Counted from the stretch's first letter, positions 17,752 through 26,833 are shown. The stretch: 64,000 bases of DNA from Theionarchaea archaeon (GCA_018992685.1 JACVGT010000001.1:62001-126000), one strand, 5' to 3'. The notes: a model not told the origin generated them from the letters alone. Program-made: numbers and translations.

Positions 17752-18663
17752 ATGATACGTAGAGTTATTCCAATCTTTATACTGGCAGGATTTATGCTGC
17801 TGGCACCTGCATACAGTCAGCCCAGAACGTATACCGTGAATATTCTGGGCATCAGTCAGCCAGACAGCAGGCTCCCCGTTTCCGAGAATATTACGCTTTC
17901 AGGTCAGCGGTACGTGACCTTTTCTGGTGCTCCTCTTCTTGTGGAGTTCTACGCTTCAGGGTTCGAATGCCCCAATCAAGACCTCAGTTTCTATGTTTCC
18001 TACACCTATCGGAGGGTTCGGCCAGCAAACTTCTTGGAGGACCCCAGCCTGTACGTCATGGAAGGGTTCATGACTTCCACAACCGTCATATCTGAAGGGT
18101 GTTCAGGTACGTGGAAGTCCCCGGGATTGCGCGATGGTATCCACACCATTGGCATCATGGCTTTTGATGGAGCTGGTGCCCAGAGTCCCTGGCACTACAT
18201 CAGAGTTGTCAAGAACAATGAACGAGGAACTGCCATCTCCATGTTTCCAGGAGGTGAAGATGCTGCAGGCTCAACTCAGGAGGAGTTTCCTGTGGACAGC
18301 CAGCCGCAAGTGGTCATTGATACTCCCTCTCTGGTGTTCTCCATCGGAGTGGATCCCATCCAGTATGCAGATATCTATTTCCACTCAAAATACCCTTTTC
18401 CCATTGAATATTTCTACGTTGAATGGATATTCACGTCCGGGAGCGGGTGCACGTATTCGTGTTCAGCCATTGTATATCCCATACGATTCAACGAGGGAGT
18501 GTATCGACTGGACATGACCGAGGTATTTGCCAATGAATGGGATAAGCCAAGCGACTCCTATGGCAAGTGTGCATTTGGTCCAGGAGACTTCATCGTCACA
18601 ATCAGCGCCAAGACTGCTGAGGGACTGGGACCCAGCGCTCTCGTGGTCATAAGTTTGAATTAG
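17752..18663 (+). CDS. Secreted beta-rich protein, unknown function
   Basis: 303 residues from the ATG at 17752. A signal peptide (VIPIFILAGFMLLAPAYS) precedes a protein predicted as all-beta, with repeated phrases such as WHYIRVVKN, and four cysteines in two pairs (CPNQDL/GCSGTW and GCTYSC). It could be an Ig-like or jelly-roll exported protein. No enzyme motif recognised. It is convergent with the TatD-like gene, whose stop is 2 nt away. Confidence 0.6.
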   Translation: MIRRVIPIFILAGFMLLAPAYSQPRTYTVNILGISQPDSRLPVSENITLSGQRYVTFSGAPLLVEFYASGFECPNQDLSFYVSYTYRRVRPANFLEDPSLYVMEGFMTSTTVISEGCSGTWKSPGLRDGIHTIGIMAFDGAGAQSPWHYIRVVKNNERGTAISMFPGGEDAAGSTQEEFPVDSQPQVVIDTPSLVFSIGVDPIQYADIYFHSKYPFPIEYFYVEWIFTSGSGCTYSCSAIVYPIRFNEGVYRLDMTEVFANEWDKPSDSYGKCAFGPGDFIVTISAKTAEGLGPSALVVISLN

Positions 18664-18664
18664 T

Positions 18665-19450
18665 TCATAGGTTGTACAGTGTGCGAACCTCCTGGTCGTG
18701 GATTCTGTCCACCATGTCCTCAGTCAGAGTGCCGGTGTTCACAAGCTTCAGGGTAGTCTTGGGAACAGTCTTAGGACCCAGGACTGCTCCAGGTCTTCGT
18801 GGATCATCAATGTAATCAGTCTCCATGAGGAATTCCATCCTGGAGGTTACAGCCTGTGTAACATTGGATTCAGTGGCCAGAATGGAAGGGATCATACTCT
18901 TGTACTCAGGATGAGGAGAAGCAAAGTGTTTGATGACCCGGGTACAGCCTAGCTCCTTGACCAATCTGTCAAGGGAAGCAATACCATCACTGTCCAATGA
19001 TTCAGTATGCAGTTGAATAGGACAGTCCAGCTCCCGGGATCGTTTTAAAGCTTGTATCATGTACTCGTGAGAAGCCTCATAGGTTTCAGCAGACACAGGA
19101 TAATGGGGCCTTCCAAACTCCCCCATGCCAACTACCTTCTTTTTCTCCACATAGGATTCCACAACATCGAGAGCCTGGTAGCACACGTCTTCTTTCCCTT
19201 TGTTATATAGTCGGTCAAATTCAGCAGGGTGCAGCCCCACCACAGCGTAGCATTCTACAATATTCCTCACTGCCTGGCACACGGCCAGCGTCTTTTCAAC
19301 CTGCTGTACAAATTCTTCTACACTCTGGGGAAAGCCGGGTTTCTGGACTAGAATGATTCGTCCTCCACCCGCTTTCTTGAACTGGTTGACAGCGTCAAGG
19401 AACAACCCTCTTCTGTCAAGGTGCATGTGGTTATCAGTTATTGCTGTCAT
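18665..19450 (-). CDS. TatD-related metal-dependent hydrolase
   Basis: 261 residues. DNHMHLDRRG (HxH metal ligands), GLHPAEFD, GEFGRPHYP and QLHTES fit the TatD/amidohydrolase fold of archaea (TatD-related DNase). Bacterial TatD is a 3'-5' exonuclease; this archaeal branch is uncharacterised. The start lies 15 nt after the DUF116 stop, in the same operon as the TATA-binding protein. Confidence 0.78.
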   Translation of the reverse strand: MTAITDNHMHLDRRGLFLDAVNQFKKAGGGRIILVQKPGFPQSVEEFVQQVEKTLAVCQAVRNIVECYAVVGLHPAEFDRLYNKGKEDVCYQALDVVESYVEKKKVVGMGEFGRPHYPVSAETYEASHEYMIQALKRSRELDCPIQLHTESLDSDGIASLDRLVKELGCTRVIKHFASPHPEYKSMIPSILATESNVTQAVTSRMEFLMETDYIDDPRRPGAVLGPKTVPKTTLKLVNTGTLTEDMVDRIHDQEVRTLYNL

Positions 19451-19465
19451 CGTGTCACTCCAACG

Positions 19466-20194
19466 TCAGCTTTCCTTCTCTTCCTCTCCCCCTCCCTTTT
19501 TTCCTCTTTCCCTTTCCTTTTCTTCCTCATTTTCTTCTCCTTCCAGATGGCAGCTCTCCTGTGTTCCCAGTAATATCTTGTCCAATACCAATTCTTCATC
19601 TACTTTGGTGCAGTAGCACCCATCTTTCAGGAGGGGAACACCCTGCACGGGGCACAGAGCTGAAAGCTCCATCATACTGTAGTTGAGCTCATATCCGCAG
19701 GCAACTCCAAGAGCTCCCGTTGGCCTGTCCTTTTTTGCAATGCGCTTCACAAAACTTCCCCCTGGTACAATGTACACCTTATAACCCTCTGCTTCCGCCC
19801 TTTTCTTCAGGTTTCCTATGACACACTGTCCACACATCTTGCATTGGACCCCATACTGGGTCAGAAGGGCGGGGCACGTTGGGTTGCGCAAACACTGGGG
19901 AAAAACCAGAATTCTTCCATCAATAGCTGATTGTCTGAATGCCTTCTCATATGTCCTGTTCCGTATTTCAATGCCTATTTCGTCAACATATCGCTCACTC
20001 AATCCCACCAACCGGATCAATTTTTTCAGAAGGAAATACAGGCTATCAATAACATACAGGACAAATCGGGGCAAGATCATAACCCCTTTTCGTAGTAAGA
20101 TGAATCCCAGCAGTAGTGAAATGGCAGCAGTGACAAAAAGGAAGACAAGAGAAAAAATGAGGAGTTTTCCTATGAATGCATACGGAATCTGCAT
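19466..20194 (-). CDS. DUF116 membrane protein with cysteine cluster
   Basis: 242 residues. Two N-terminal spans (LLIFSLVFLFVTAAI and LLGFILL) precede the DUF116 core: LRNPTCPALLTQYG, CKMCGQC, VPGGSFVKRI and GVACGYEL, with multiple Fe-S-type cysteines. The last about 25 residues are a highly acidic Glu-rich, low-complexity tail. The function of DUF116 is unknown. It lies 4 nt after the TBP stop. Confidence 0.82.
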   Translation of the reverse strand: MQIPYAFIGKLLIFSLVFLFVTAAISLLLGFILLRKGVMILPRFVLYVIDSLYFLLKKLIRLVGLSERYVDEIGIEIRNRTYEKAFRQSAIDGRILVFPQCLRNPTCPALLTQYGVQCKMCGQCVIGNLKKRAEAEGYKVYIVPGGSFVKRIAKKDRPTGALGVACGYELNYSMMELSALCPVQGVPLLKDGCYCTKVDEELVLDKILLGTQESCHLEGEENEEEKERERGKKGGGEEEKES

Positions 20195-20198
20195 CCGA

Positions 20199-21152
20199 TC
20201 ACATTTTCACGCCAATCTTTCTTAACGCTCTCCTGACTTCGACAATTGCATTTTCCACATCTTCTCGAGTTTTTGCACCAGTACATACGATTTTTCCTGA
20301 ACCAAAGAGCAACAAGACCACCTTAGGTTTTTTCAACCGGTAGATCAATCCTGGAAACTGTTCAGGTTCGTACTCGCAGTTAGGAAGGCCAAAGACAATT
20401 GCATCTAGGTTTAATTCAACTCCCAGGTCTGCTGAAGCCACAATATTTTGAACGACAATTTCAGGTCCTCTGAACCAGACAAACACCCCTGCATCTTCTC
20501 CGGGAATGTGACGGGGTTCTCGAGCAGGATTTATAGAATCAAGTCCTGACAGAGTGGGCTGTTCTCTCAATTCAAAAGGAATTTGAGGAGGGTTGGCTTT
20601 ATTCTTACCTACAAAGACAGATTCAGGCTTATATGTGGAGTCTACCTTGATATCAAAGGTGATAACACCTTCAGCTTCAAAATTAATACCTCTTTGTCCC
20701 TCCAATGCAGATCCTGAAAAGGTGATAGTATTCTTATCGCTCTTAACCTTGTCTTTCTTGAGCTCTTTCTTTCTCTGCTCTTCATCTACATACTTCACAT
20801 TCTTGACGGACTGAGCGGTTATTGTCCCTTCAAATGCGTGTTCAGTGCCGTCGCCACTCCATCGCACCTGCCACATCGGATCAGGAATAGGAGTATCTTC
20901 TTTCTTGAGAAGATCAATAATCTTGTAGATGGCTCTCCTGGATTCCTCCGGTGACTTGGCTCCTGTGCACACCAGTTTCCCAGAACCAAACACAAGAGTG
21001 GCGGTCTTCGGATCATCGAGCCTCAAGACCAAGCCTGGAAACTGTTCAGGCTCGTATTCGATATCTTCTACAGCAGTTGCTATTCGTTCCAGATCAATAG
21101 TTTCATTCAGGGTGGCCGATGTAACAACGTTTTGTATTTTGACGTTCTCCAT
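20199..21152 (-). CDS. tbp: TATA-binding protein with a large insertion between its two lobes
   Basis: 317 residues against about 180-190 for usual archaeal TBP. Lobe 1 (1-84) carries EYEPEQFPGLVLRLDDPK and VFGSGKLVCTGAK. Lobe 2 (229-317) carries EYEPEQFPGLIYRLKKPK and LFGSGKIVCTGAK. Both lobes keep the phenylalanines that kink DNA. Between them, about residues 85-228 form an insertion absent from normal TBP. It is predicted beta-rich (FEGTITAQSVKNV, NTITFSGSAL, GVITFDIKV) with a basic lysine patch (RKKELKKDKVKSDK). It lacks the Cys1 and His-Asn ends of an intein. It could be a regulatory or protein-docking domain; whether this is the only TBP of the cell cannot be seen here. Confidence 0.9.
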   Translation of the reverse strand: MENVKIQNVVTSATLNETIDLERIATAVEDIEYEPEQFPGLVLRLDDPKTATLVFGSGKLVCTGAKSPEESRRAIYKIIDLLKKEDTPIPDPMWQVRWSGDGTEHAFEGTITAQSVKNVKYVDEEQRKKELKKDKVKSDKNTITFSGSALEGQRGINFEAEGVITFDIKVDSTYKPESVFVGKNKANPPQIPFELREQPTLSGLDSINPAREPRHIPGEDAGVFVWFRGPEIVVQNIVASADLGVELNLDAIVFGLPNCEYEPEQFPGLIYRLKKPKVVLLLFGSGKIVCTGAKTREDVENAIVEVRRALRKIGVKM

Positions 21153-21161
21153 CTATTCACC

Positions 21162-21218
21162 TCTCTTTTAGAGAAGGAACCTCGGCTTTATAAAGGTTCT
21201 CTTAAAAGAAGGAACTTC
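21162..21218 (-). promoter_or_regulatory. Repeats around the TBP TATA box, candidate autoregulatory site
   Basis: Two direct repeats of form TCTCTT-n4-GAAGGAAC flank TTTATAAA of the tbp promoter, at 21162-21183 and 21198-21218 (plus-strand reading). The downstream copy lies between the TATA box and the start codon. An autoregulatory site for TBP or a dedicated regulator would look like this; inferred. Confidence 0.45.
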
Positions 21219-21404
21219 AGACCATAGAATGGCGACTCATGTACTGGCAGGAGAAGGGTAACATGAGGCAGTTTGGTGTACGTCCTCATCGGTATGGACA
21301 ATTCAGGTGTCTATGAACACGTCACATGCCCGCTTTACACGAAGTTAAGACTTGCGAGACTGAGAACCTGGATGTGAAGATCAAAAAAAGAAAGAAGAGA
21401 TGAA

Positions 21405-22301
21405 TTAGGTCGTTTCCTGTTCTTCCTTGGAGCCTTCAGAGACTTTTTCTTTCAGGAGTTCCCCGATTCCAGCAATACTTCCCAGGATTCCACTGGCTTC
21501 GTACGGCAGGAACACTTTTGAGGCTTTCCCGTCTGCAATCTTCTGGAGGGCCTCAAGATATTTGATTGCAATGAGGTCGTTGGTGGGGTTCCCCTTGTGG
21601 ATCGCACCGAAAACAGTATTAATGGCCTGGGCTTCTCCTTCTGCCACAGTCTTTTTCTGGTACTTGTCAGCATCTGCGACTCTCTTGATAGCCTCTGCCT
21701 GTCCTTCAGCATTCAATATTGCAGACTGCTTCTGACCTTCTGCCTCAAGAATCATGGCTCTCTTGTCTCGTTCTGCCTTCATCTGGCGGTGCATGGCTTC
21801 AGTGACATCTCTGGGGGGTTCAATCCGCTGCAGTTCTACTCTCGATACTCTAACACCCCATTTGTCAGTGGCATCATCGAGAATCTGCCTCAATTTCGTG
21901 TTGATGACTTCTCTGGACGTCAGTGATTCATCCAGAGACAGGTCACCCACTAGGTTCCTCAGGTTAGTCTGGGCTAACTTGGTAGCTGCTGTGTAAAAAT
22001 TGGCCACGTTATATGTGACCTTTACCGGGTCAGTGACCTCATGGTAAATGACTGCATCCACCTCTACCACCACGTTATCTTTGGTGATAACGCCTTGAGG
22101 TGGGACATCTACCACCTGTTCCCTCATGTCGACCTTTATTAGCCGTTCGACAAACGGAAAAACCAAGGTCAGTCCGCTGTCCACTGTCCGCTGATATCTG
22201 CCCAATCTTTCAATGAGTCCTTTTTGCCACGGCCGTATTATTTTGATGGCTGTTGCCGCAATTATGACCACTACTACGGCCAATACCACAAACTCTATCA
22301 T
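21405..22301 (-). CDS. SPFH/stomatin-like membrane protein
   Basis: 298 residues. An N-terminal membrane span ([19 protein letters not shown]) is followed by the SPFH/band 7 domain ([38 protein letters not shown]) and a coiled coil rich in E/A. It is the usual partner of NfeD, and the pair organises membrane microdomains and proteolysis. It sits 1 nt after nfeD in one operon. Confidence 0.93.
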   Translation of the reverse strand: MIEFVVLAVVVVIIAATAIKIIRPWQKGLIERLGRYQRTVDSGLTLVFPFVERLIKVDMREQVVDVPPQGVITKDNVVVEVDAVIYHEVTDPVKVTYNVANFYTAATKLAQTNLRNLVGDLSLDESLTSREVINTKLRQILDDATDKWGVRVSRVELQRIEPPRDVTEAMHRQMKAERDKRAMILEAEGQKQSAILNAEGQAEAIKRVADADKYQKKTVAEGEAQAINTVFGAIHKGNPTNDLIAIKYLEALQKIADGKASKVFLPYEASGILGSIAGIGELLKEKVSEGSKEEQETT

Positions 22302-22745
22302 TTACTCATCCTCCTTTATGGGGGCTACCACCAGATGGGTTCCATCCAGCCTGACAGCATGTACTTCCGTGCCCTCCGGTATGATTTCCCCTGTTTCGCT
22401 GTCTGCCCGCCATTCCTCCTTTCCTATCCTCACCATTCCCTCATTACTGATATTGTCCACGCGCACCAGGACAACACCTGTTTTTCCAACATATCGATCA
22501 GCCCCTACCCCGGGAGGCTGCTGCTTGGTGAAACGATCAGCAAATCGTCGGGACATTATCACCAGAATGCTGGCACTCACCAGGAAGATACCCCACTGCC
22601 AGGCTGGGCTGAAACCAAGATATGCTGTAATGCAGGCCAGTGCGGATCCCACGGCAAACCAAGACAAGAAAAATCCCGTGGTAAAAATTTCACCAATGGC
22701 GAAGATACCTGCAAGGATCAACCATAATAACCAGTTCTCAATCAT
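22302..22745 (-). CDS. nfeD: NfeD-like membrane protein
   Basis: 147 residues from the ATG at 22745, which follows AAGGTGAGG. Two to three membrane spans (LLWLILAGIFAIGEI, LSWFAVGSALACITAY, GIFLVSASILVIM) precede a C-terminal OB-fold (YVGKTGVVLVRVDNI). The short NfeD1b form lacks the protease domain. It is co-transcribed with stomatin. Confidence 0.9.
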   Translation of the reverse strand: MIENWLLWLILAGIFAIGEIFTTGFFLSWFAVGSALACITAYLGFSPAWQWGIFLVSASILVIMSRRFADRFTKQQPPGVGADRYVGKTGVVLVRVDNISNEGMVRIGKEEWRADSETGEIIPEGTEVHAVRLDGTHLVVAPIKEDE

Positions 22746-23192
22746 GACCTCACCTTTTCGCAAGAGACACCTTTATCACGCGCAGCTTGATCACTGTGTC
22801 CCCATGCAGGCTTTGCTACAGGGTTGCCCTCTGTGTGATCTTCACTGGGTGTCACCGCAAACCTGCCGGTGATGTACTCTAAAGGTATCACGTCACTACA
22901 TAGCTGGACTCGTATTTAAACATTTCCCACTTCTGTCCAGAGTCACTATCGAGACTACCTGCTACTGAGAGTATATCACTCAGTATGTACTTCCTTTTTG
23001 GCTCGTGCTCTATATCAGTATCTCCCTCTTATTATGTGCAGAAATTATGTGTATTCTTGCTGAGTCATGATACGTAAATAAGCACAAAATATGACATAAT
23101 AAATAATATTTTATTAATACAATTTTATTTTAAAAATCAAGTGAAAAATATTCTAACAAAAAGTTTATATATATCATATAGCAAATCTTGTT
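22746..23192. other. AT-rich intergenic region upstream of the MarR-like gene
   Basis: About 450 nt, very AT-rich from 23080 on. It contains the regulator promoter (TTTATATATA, 23164-23173; ATG at 23193, leaderless spacing) and the first of three 12-bp repeats. No gene supported. Confidence 0.5.
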
Positions 23193-23668
23193 ATGAAAAA
23201 TCCATTCCTCAATGAAAAGAAAGCACTGATCATGATGAATTTGCTTGATGGAGCAGATTACATACGTCATATCGCAGAAAGCAGTAATACCATGTACCCT
23301 CACGCTCTACAGACACTAAAACTCCTGGAAAAGAGAGGATATGTTGATTCCAAGAAAGAAGGAAGAATACGGATGTATCAACTCACTGAAGAAGGGAAAA
23401 AGGTAGCTTCTCTGATACAGGAATTGTGGGATATGACCCAGGATCAGGGAGGTGGTCAGGTTAGTGCTGGGAGCCAGGAGTGAGAAGAAAGAGCGTTTTG
23501 TTGTGCGGAAGATTCCTGAGGTTCCATGGCTGTAACCCAATTGCCAGCAACCTGAGCTCTCTTGCTGTGCAGAAATTCTATGAAACCTCGACTAATAGAA
23601 TTGCCAAGGTTAAAAGGCACGGTTCTGGATTGTATATGGAACTTCCGTACCTCCTGTGTGCAGAAATT
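23035..23668 (+). repeat. Three dispersed copies of TGTGCAGAAATT
   Basis: Identical 12-mers at 23035-23046, 23566-23577 and 23657-23668. One is upstream of and two are downstream of the small regulator gene, all in AT-rich DNA. Candidate binding sites. Confidence 0.5.
23193..23483 (+). CDS. Small winged-helix transcriptional regulator (MarR/PadR-like)
   Basis: 96 residues. A helix-turn-helix region (DYIRHIAESSNTMYPHALQ) is followed by the wing (LEKRGYVDSKKEGRIRMYQL) and a C-terminal helix. This is the minimal winged-helix form common in archaea. It is surrounded by AT-rich DNA and three repeated 12-mers that could be its targets. The target gene is unknown. Confidence 0.72.
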   Translation: MKNPFLNEKKALIMMNLLDGADYIRHIAESSNTMYPHALQTLKLLEKRGYVDSKKEGRIRMYQLTEEGKKVASLIQELWDMTQDQGGGQVSAGSQE

Positions 23669-24238
23669 TTTTATAGCATTGGCTTATCTAGGATAAAATA
23701 ACAGATGTAATATGAAGAATATATATTATAATATTTTATATAAAAAATTTTTTTGATATTATTTTATTACTAATATTTTGTTTATAAAATTTCATATATA
23801 CTATATTATATGATTTATTTTATTAATAAAGTAAAATAGGGATTGATATCCACGATCTAGAATCTTCGATTGATGTGCACCTTCCAGACAGATAGGTAGA
23901 GAGCAGAATACGCAACACTTCATGGAAGAATTTATAAGCAAAGGTACATATTAGTATCATACGTAGCTACTATCTCCGATAGAAAAACGAGTGGAAGTGC
24001 TGGTGTCATTACACGAGTGTATTGACAGAACCTGCAATCGTGCTGACATTTCACGTGAGGTCCACTGATGTGTCCTGTAACATGGAGCGCGCGTGAAAAG
24101 ATGTCATACCATTTCAGCAGAATCCAAGCCGAGAGGAGATAGAATACTTCCCAACAGCAGGGGAAACCCTCACACATCCCTGAAAGAACACCAGTACCTC
24201 AGAGAAATCGCAGTGATGGGCTGAAAGAGGTACGAATC
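23484..24238. other. AT-rich non-coding region
   Basis: About 750 nt without a supported gene. The stretch 23700-23850 is almost wholly A and T (TATATAAAAAATT-type), unlike flanking coding DNA. It holds two of the TGTGCAGAAATT copies. It might be a replication, chromatin or horizontally acquired boundary region. No tRNA-like or hairpin structure recognised. Confidence 0.45.
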
Positions 24239-25186
24239 ATGAGAAAGGCTAATGTCGTTATATTGGCAGCAATCTTCATCCTGTTCCTGATATCTGTATC
24301 TGTCTACGGGAAATATGATGAAACGAGAAGAGAAAAAACTCTCCCCCATAGATACAAGGACCTCGTCTATGAAAGCCCTACACATACACCTCATGGATTG
24401 TTCTTCTTGGATGGATACGTGTGGATCTCCTCTTCATATGACCATGCTTTGCTACAGTATGATTTGAAGACAGAAACCGTGGCTAAGACGCTGCCATTGC
24501 CCTGTGTTGAAGCTGCAGGACTGACCTATGACGGGAACGATTTCTGGGTTGCTGACTACAGCAGGAGAACTATCTACAAAATCTCTCCAGAAGGTGAGGT
24601 TCTCGATTCCTTCACGACACCCTACAGTACACCCTGGGGCCTCGCGTGGGATGGCCAGTACCTGTGGATCTGTGACGTCTATGGATTTGAGGAGTTTCCA
24701 GATTTGTCTGCTGCTCTGTATCCAGATTCTATTCTCTACCAGTATGACCCAGACACTCATGACGTGCTGAGAATTCTTGAATCCCCCACCCCATTTGCAG
24801 GCGATATTGCATACAAAGAAGGTGAACTTATTGTTAGCGGGTGCTCCTCCAGAAAGATATTTCATGTAGATATTGGCACAGGGGAGACAACACGCTGGTA
24901 TTACTCACCTGAACCATATCCTCGGGCAGTTGCAACCGATCAGAATGATACTGTCTATGTCTCAGGCATGATCACCATGGATCTCTGGGAGATACAGCTG
25001 AATAAGAGGGCACAGTGGAAGGATTTCTTCAGGGTTCGTGACATCAAGGTTCCATTCTGGATCATACTCATTTTCCTGATTTTTTCAATACCCATCTTTA
25101 TGGATGAACTGCTAAAGCGGGAATATACCAAGAAACGAAACGTATGGGAAGAAGAGCCACGATGGTGGCAATTCTGGAAGGAATAG
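24239..25186 (+). CDS. Membrane-anchored beta-propeller (NHL/six-bladed) protein
   Basis: 315 residues. An N-terminal span (VVILAAIFILFLISVSVY) and a C-terminal span (FWIILIFLIFSIPIFMDEL) bracket propeller blades with recurring phrases: HGLFFLDGYVWISSS, GNDFWVADYSRRTIYKIS and WDGQYLWICD. These resemble NHL/SMP-30-like repeats that bind ligands or proteins. Probably extracytoplasmic. No catalytic residues identified. A GAGGTACG ribosome binding site precedes the ATG. Confidence 0.68.
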   Translation: MRKANVVILAAIFILFLISVSVYGKYDETRREKTLPHRYKDLVYESPTHTPHGLFFLDGYVWISSSYDHALLQYDLKTETVAKTLPLPCVEAAGLTYDGNDFWVADYSRRTIYKISPEGEVLDSFTTPYSTPWGLAWDGQYLWICDVYGFEEFPDLSAALYPDSILYQYDPDTHDVLRILESPTPFAGDIAYKEGELIVSGCSSRKIFHVDIGTGETTRWYYSPEPYPRAVATDQNDTVYVSGMITMDLWEIQLNKRAQWKDFFRVRDIKVPFWIILIFLIFSIPIFMDELLKREYTKKRNVWEEEPRWWQFWKE

Positions 25187-25202
25187 GAAGTGCTCACAAC
25201 TG

Positions 25203-26027
25203 CTAAAAGACGTCGAGATCTCTCCCTGAGACTACCCTCCCCTTGTAGGAGCATGTGATTTCTCTGAGAAGGTCATCCTCAGTGACTCCCCAGAAAAGCT
25301 GGTGGTACAGCACCAGGAGACCAGGAGCCGATTTTCTGGCAAGGTCAGCAAGTTCCCGTGATGAGGTGTGAACAGCAGTGTGATAGGTCTGCCATATCAG
25401 GGGTCTCGTTTTCAATCCCTGGGATGAATAAACTTCATGGATGAGGATGTCACTTCCTCTGGCTTTCTCGGCAACGATCGAGGAAGGGGCTGTATCCCCG
25501 GATATGACTATTGTCCGATCTGGAGTGGTTACTTTGAACCCAAAGGCTTCGAGTGATCCATGACTCACACGAAAAGCGTCAACCTCCACTCTTGAATCTG
25601 TATAGATGATTCCTGGCTGAACCTCATGAGCATCAACGTTATGTCCTGTGGGGTTTGCCGGTTCAAGTCCTTGGACTCTTTCTACAATGTCAACTTCATA
25701 CGCAGCGAGAATATGGTCAGTCATGGGTTTTGTGCCAGGAGGCCCATATACTTCAAGGTGACTATGCCTTCCCAAGACCCAGGGTGTGAGAATGAGATCA
25801 GGATACCCTGCTGTATGGTCAGAATGCAAATGAGTAAGGAATCCCTTGTTCAGTTGGTGCATGTTCAGACCAGCTGCAGCGGCACGCCTCACAGTGCCAG
25901 GTCCGAAATCGAAAAGGTACACTTCCTCATCAACAACGAGAGCAACGGAGGGCCCTGAGCGCTCAGGGTCAGCATTAGGGGTTCCGGTTCCCAGGAGGAT
26001 AATCTTCGTTCTCTTTCTGGCAGTCAT
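25203..26027 (-). CDS. Metallo-beta-lactamase-fold hydrolase (RNase Z/arylsulfatase-like)
   Basis: 274 residues. The motif THLHSDHTAG gives the HxHxDH zinc site, preceded by LGTGTPN. Later ligands are ISGDTAP and the His of LLVLYHQLFW. The layout is close to RNase Z/ElaC and to archaeal arylsulfatase-like MBLs. It has no RNase Z exosite that I can see. Cytoplasmic. Confidence 0.85.
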   Translation of the reverse strand: MTARKRTKIILLGTGTPNADPERSGPSVALVVDEEVYLFDFGPGTVRRAAAAGLNMHQLNKGFLTHLHSDHTAGYPDLILTPWVLGRHSHLEVYGPPGTKPMTDHILAAYEVDIVERVQGLEPANPTGHNVDAHEVQPGIIYTDSRVEVDAFRVSHGSLEAFGFKVTTPDRTIVISGDTAPSSIVAEKARGSDILIHEVYSSQGLKTRPLIWQTYHTAVHTSSRELADLARKSAPGLLVLYHQLFWGVTEDDLLREITCSYKGRVVSGRDLDVF

Positions 26028-26542
26028 GATAATCCATAAAATGTGCCTATTAAAGGATTGTCATGGCGGGCTGATTTCGGATTTCACTTCCCCTCGCCAG
26101 GTTCATGCAGTCTTTTGAAGAAATCAGAAGGAACGGGTTGTCGCCTATTGGCTGGCTCTCTTCTTGTTCTGTGGATTTCTCATCCCCGTCCTCCCCCTGT
26201 TGGCATGGAGGATACTCGAGCATCTGCTGAGACAGAAAGATTTAAATTACCAAGTAGAGTAGGGGGAGAAGCTTACTGTCAAACTGGTGCTGGCAGCGAT
26301 TGTGGGCAGCCTTTGTTCGGCAGCCTTCTTTCACGAGGGGCGAGGGACTGCAGAAAAAATCAATGGGCATATTCCGGTGGAGATGAATGCTGAATAGCCA
26401 GGGGCACCAGAAAACGTGGAAGATGACACTTATGAGGTGTAAAGGGAAGAAAAGTTCTCAGAAAGGCAATCCCGTGAGAGCAAGAAGAACCTCTTTGCAT
26501 AATGGGGAAGACGTAAAGATGAGAGTAGTGAGGTGAACTAGC
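26028..26542. other. Region of degraded-looking short reading frames
   Basis: About 515 nt with no well-supported gene. One frame reads as a membrane segment (VAYWLALFLFCGFLIPVLP) that ends in TAG at about 26263 and continues in the same frame with signal-peptide-like sequence (VKLVLAAIVGSLCSAAFF) to about 26397. No ATG, GTG or TTG precedes the first segment, so it may be a relic. A small basic frame of 34 codons lies at 26432-26536. Confidence 0.3.
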
Positions 26543-26833
26543 ATGAAAAAACCCTTTTCAAAGACGAAGAGAATCTCACAGACAAGAATGAAGGCCAAGT
26601 CAGGCAGAGGGATAAAGAAACCTTCACAAGTCAGAAGATTGGGAAAGACCAGGAGGACCGAGAGGTCAGTAGTGGCTATGGTCAATTCTCGAACAAGCAG
26701 AGCAAGAACTGGTGCAGCAAGACCACGAGGCGCAGTGAATACGAGGAGAATCAGGATAAAGGGAATAGCGCTCAAGAGAGCGGCAGGGAGAAGATCGTCC
26801 AGGAAAGCAGGAACAAGGAAAAGGAAAGCATAA
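26543..26833 (+). CDS. Short, extremely basic protein, unknown
   Basis: 96 residues with more than one third Lys+Arg and no Asp (for example KKPSQVRRLGKTRRTERS and RAAGRRSSRKAGTRKRK). A GAGGTGAA ribosome binding site precedes the ATG at 26543. It could bind DNA or RNA like a histone-H1-type tail. The plus strand here is purine-rich, so the composition could also be a by-product of non-coding DNA. Real-gene status uncertain. Confidence 0.35.
   Translation: MKKPFSKTKRISQTRMKAKSGRGIKKPSQVRRLGKTRRTERSVVAMVNSRTSRARTGAARPRGAVNTRRIRIKGIALKRAAGRRSSRKAGTRKRKA

Noticed and set aside
17960..17980. GGTTCGAAT-like sequence, possible tRNA T-loop
   Set aside because: It lies within the secreted protein gene; no acceptor stem or CCA-proximal pairing fits. 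No tRNA supported anywhere in the window.
20460..20900. The TBP insertion considered as an intein
   Set aside because: No Cys/Ser at the N-terminal boundary, no His-Asn plus Cys/Ser/Thr at the C-terminal boundary, and no homing endonuclease motif.
26150..26397. Pyrrolysine read-through as a firm call
   Set aside because: TAG is used as the ordinary stop of several well supported genes here (for example the toroid protein ending at 3498), and no start codon precedes the frame.
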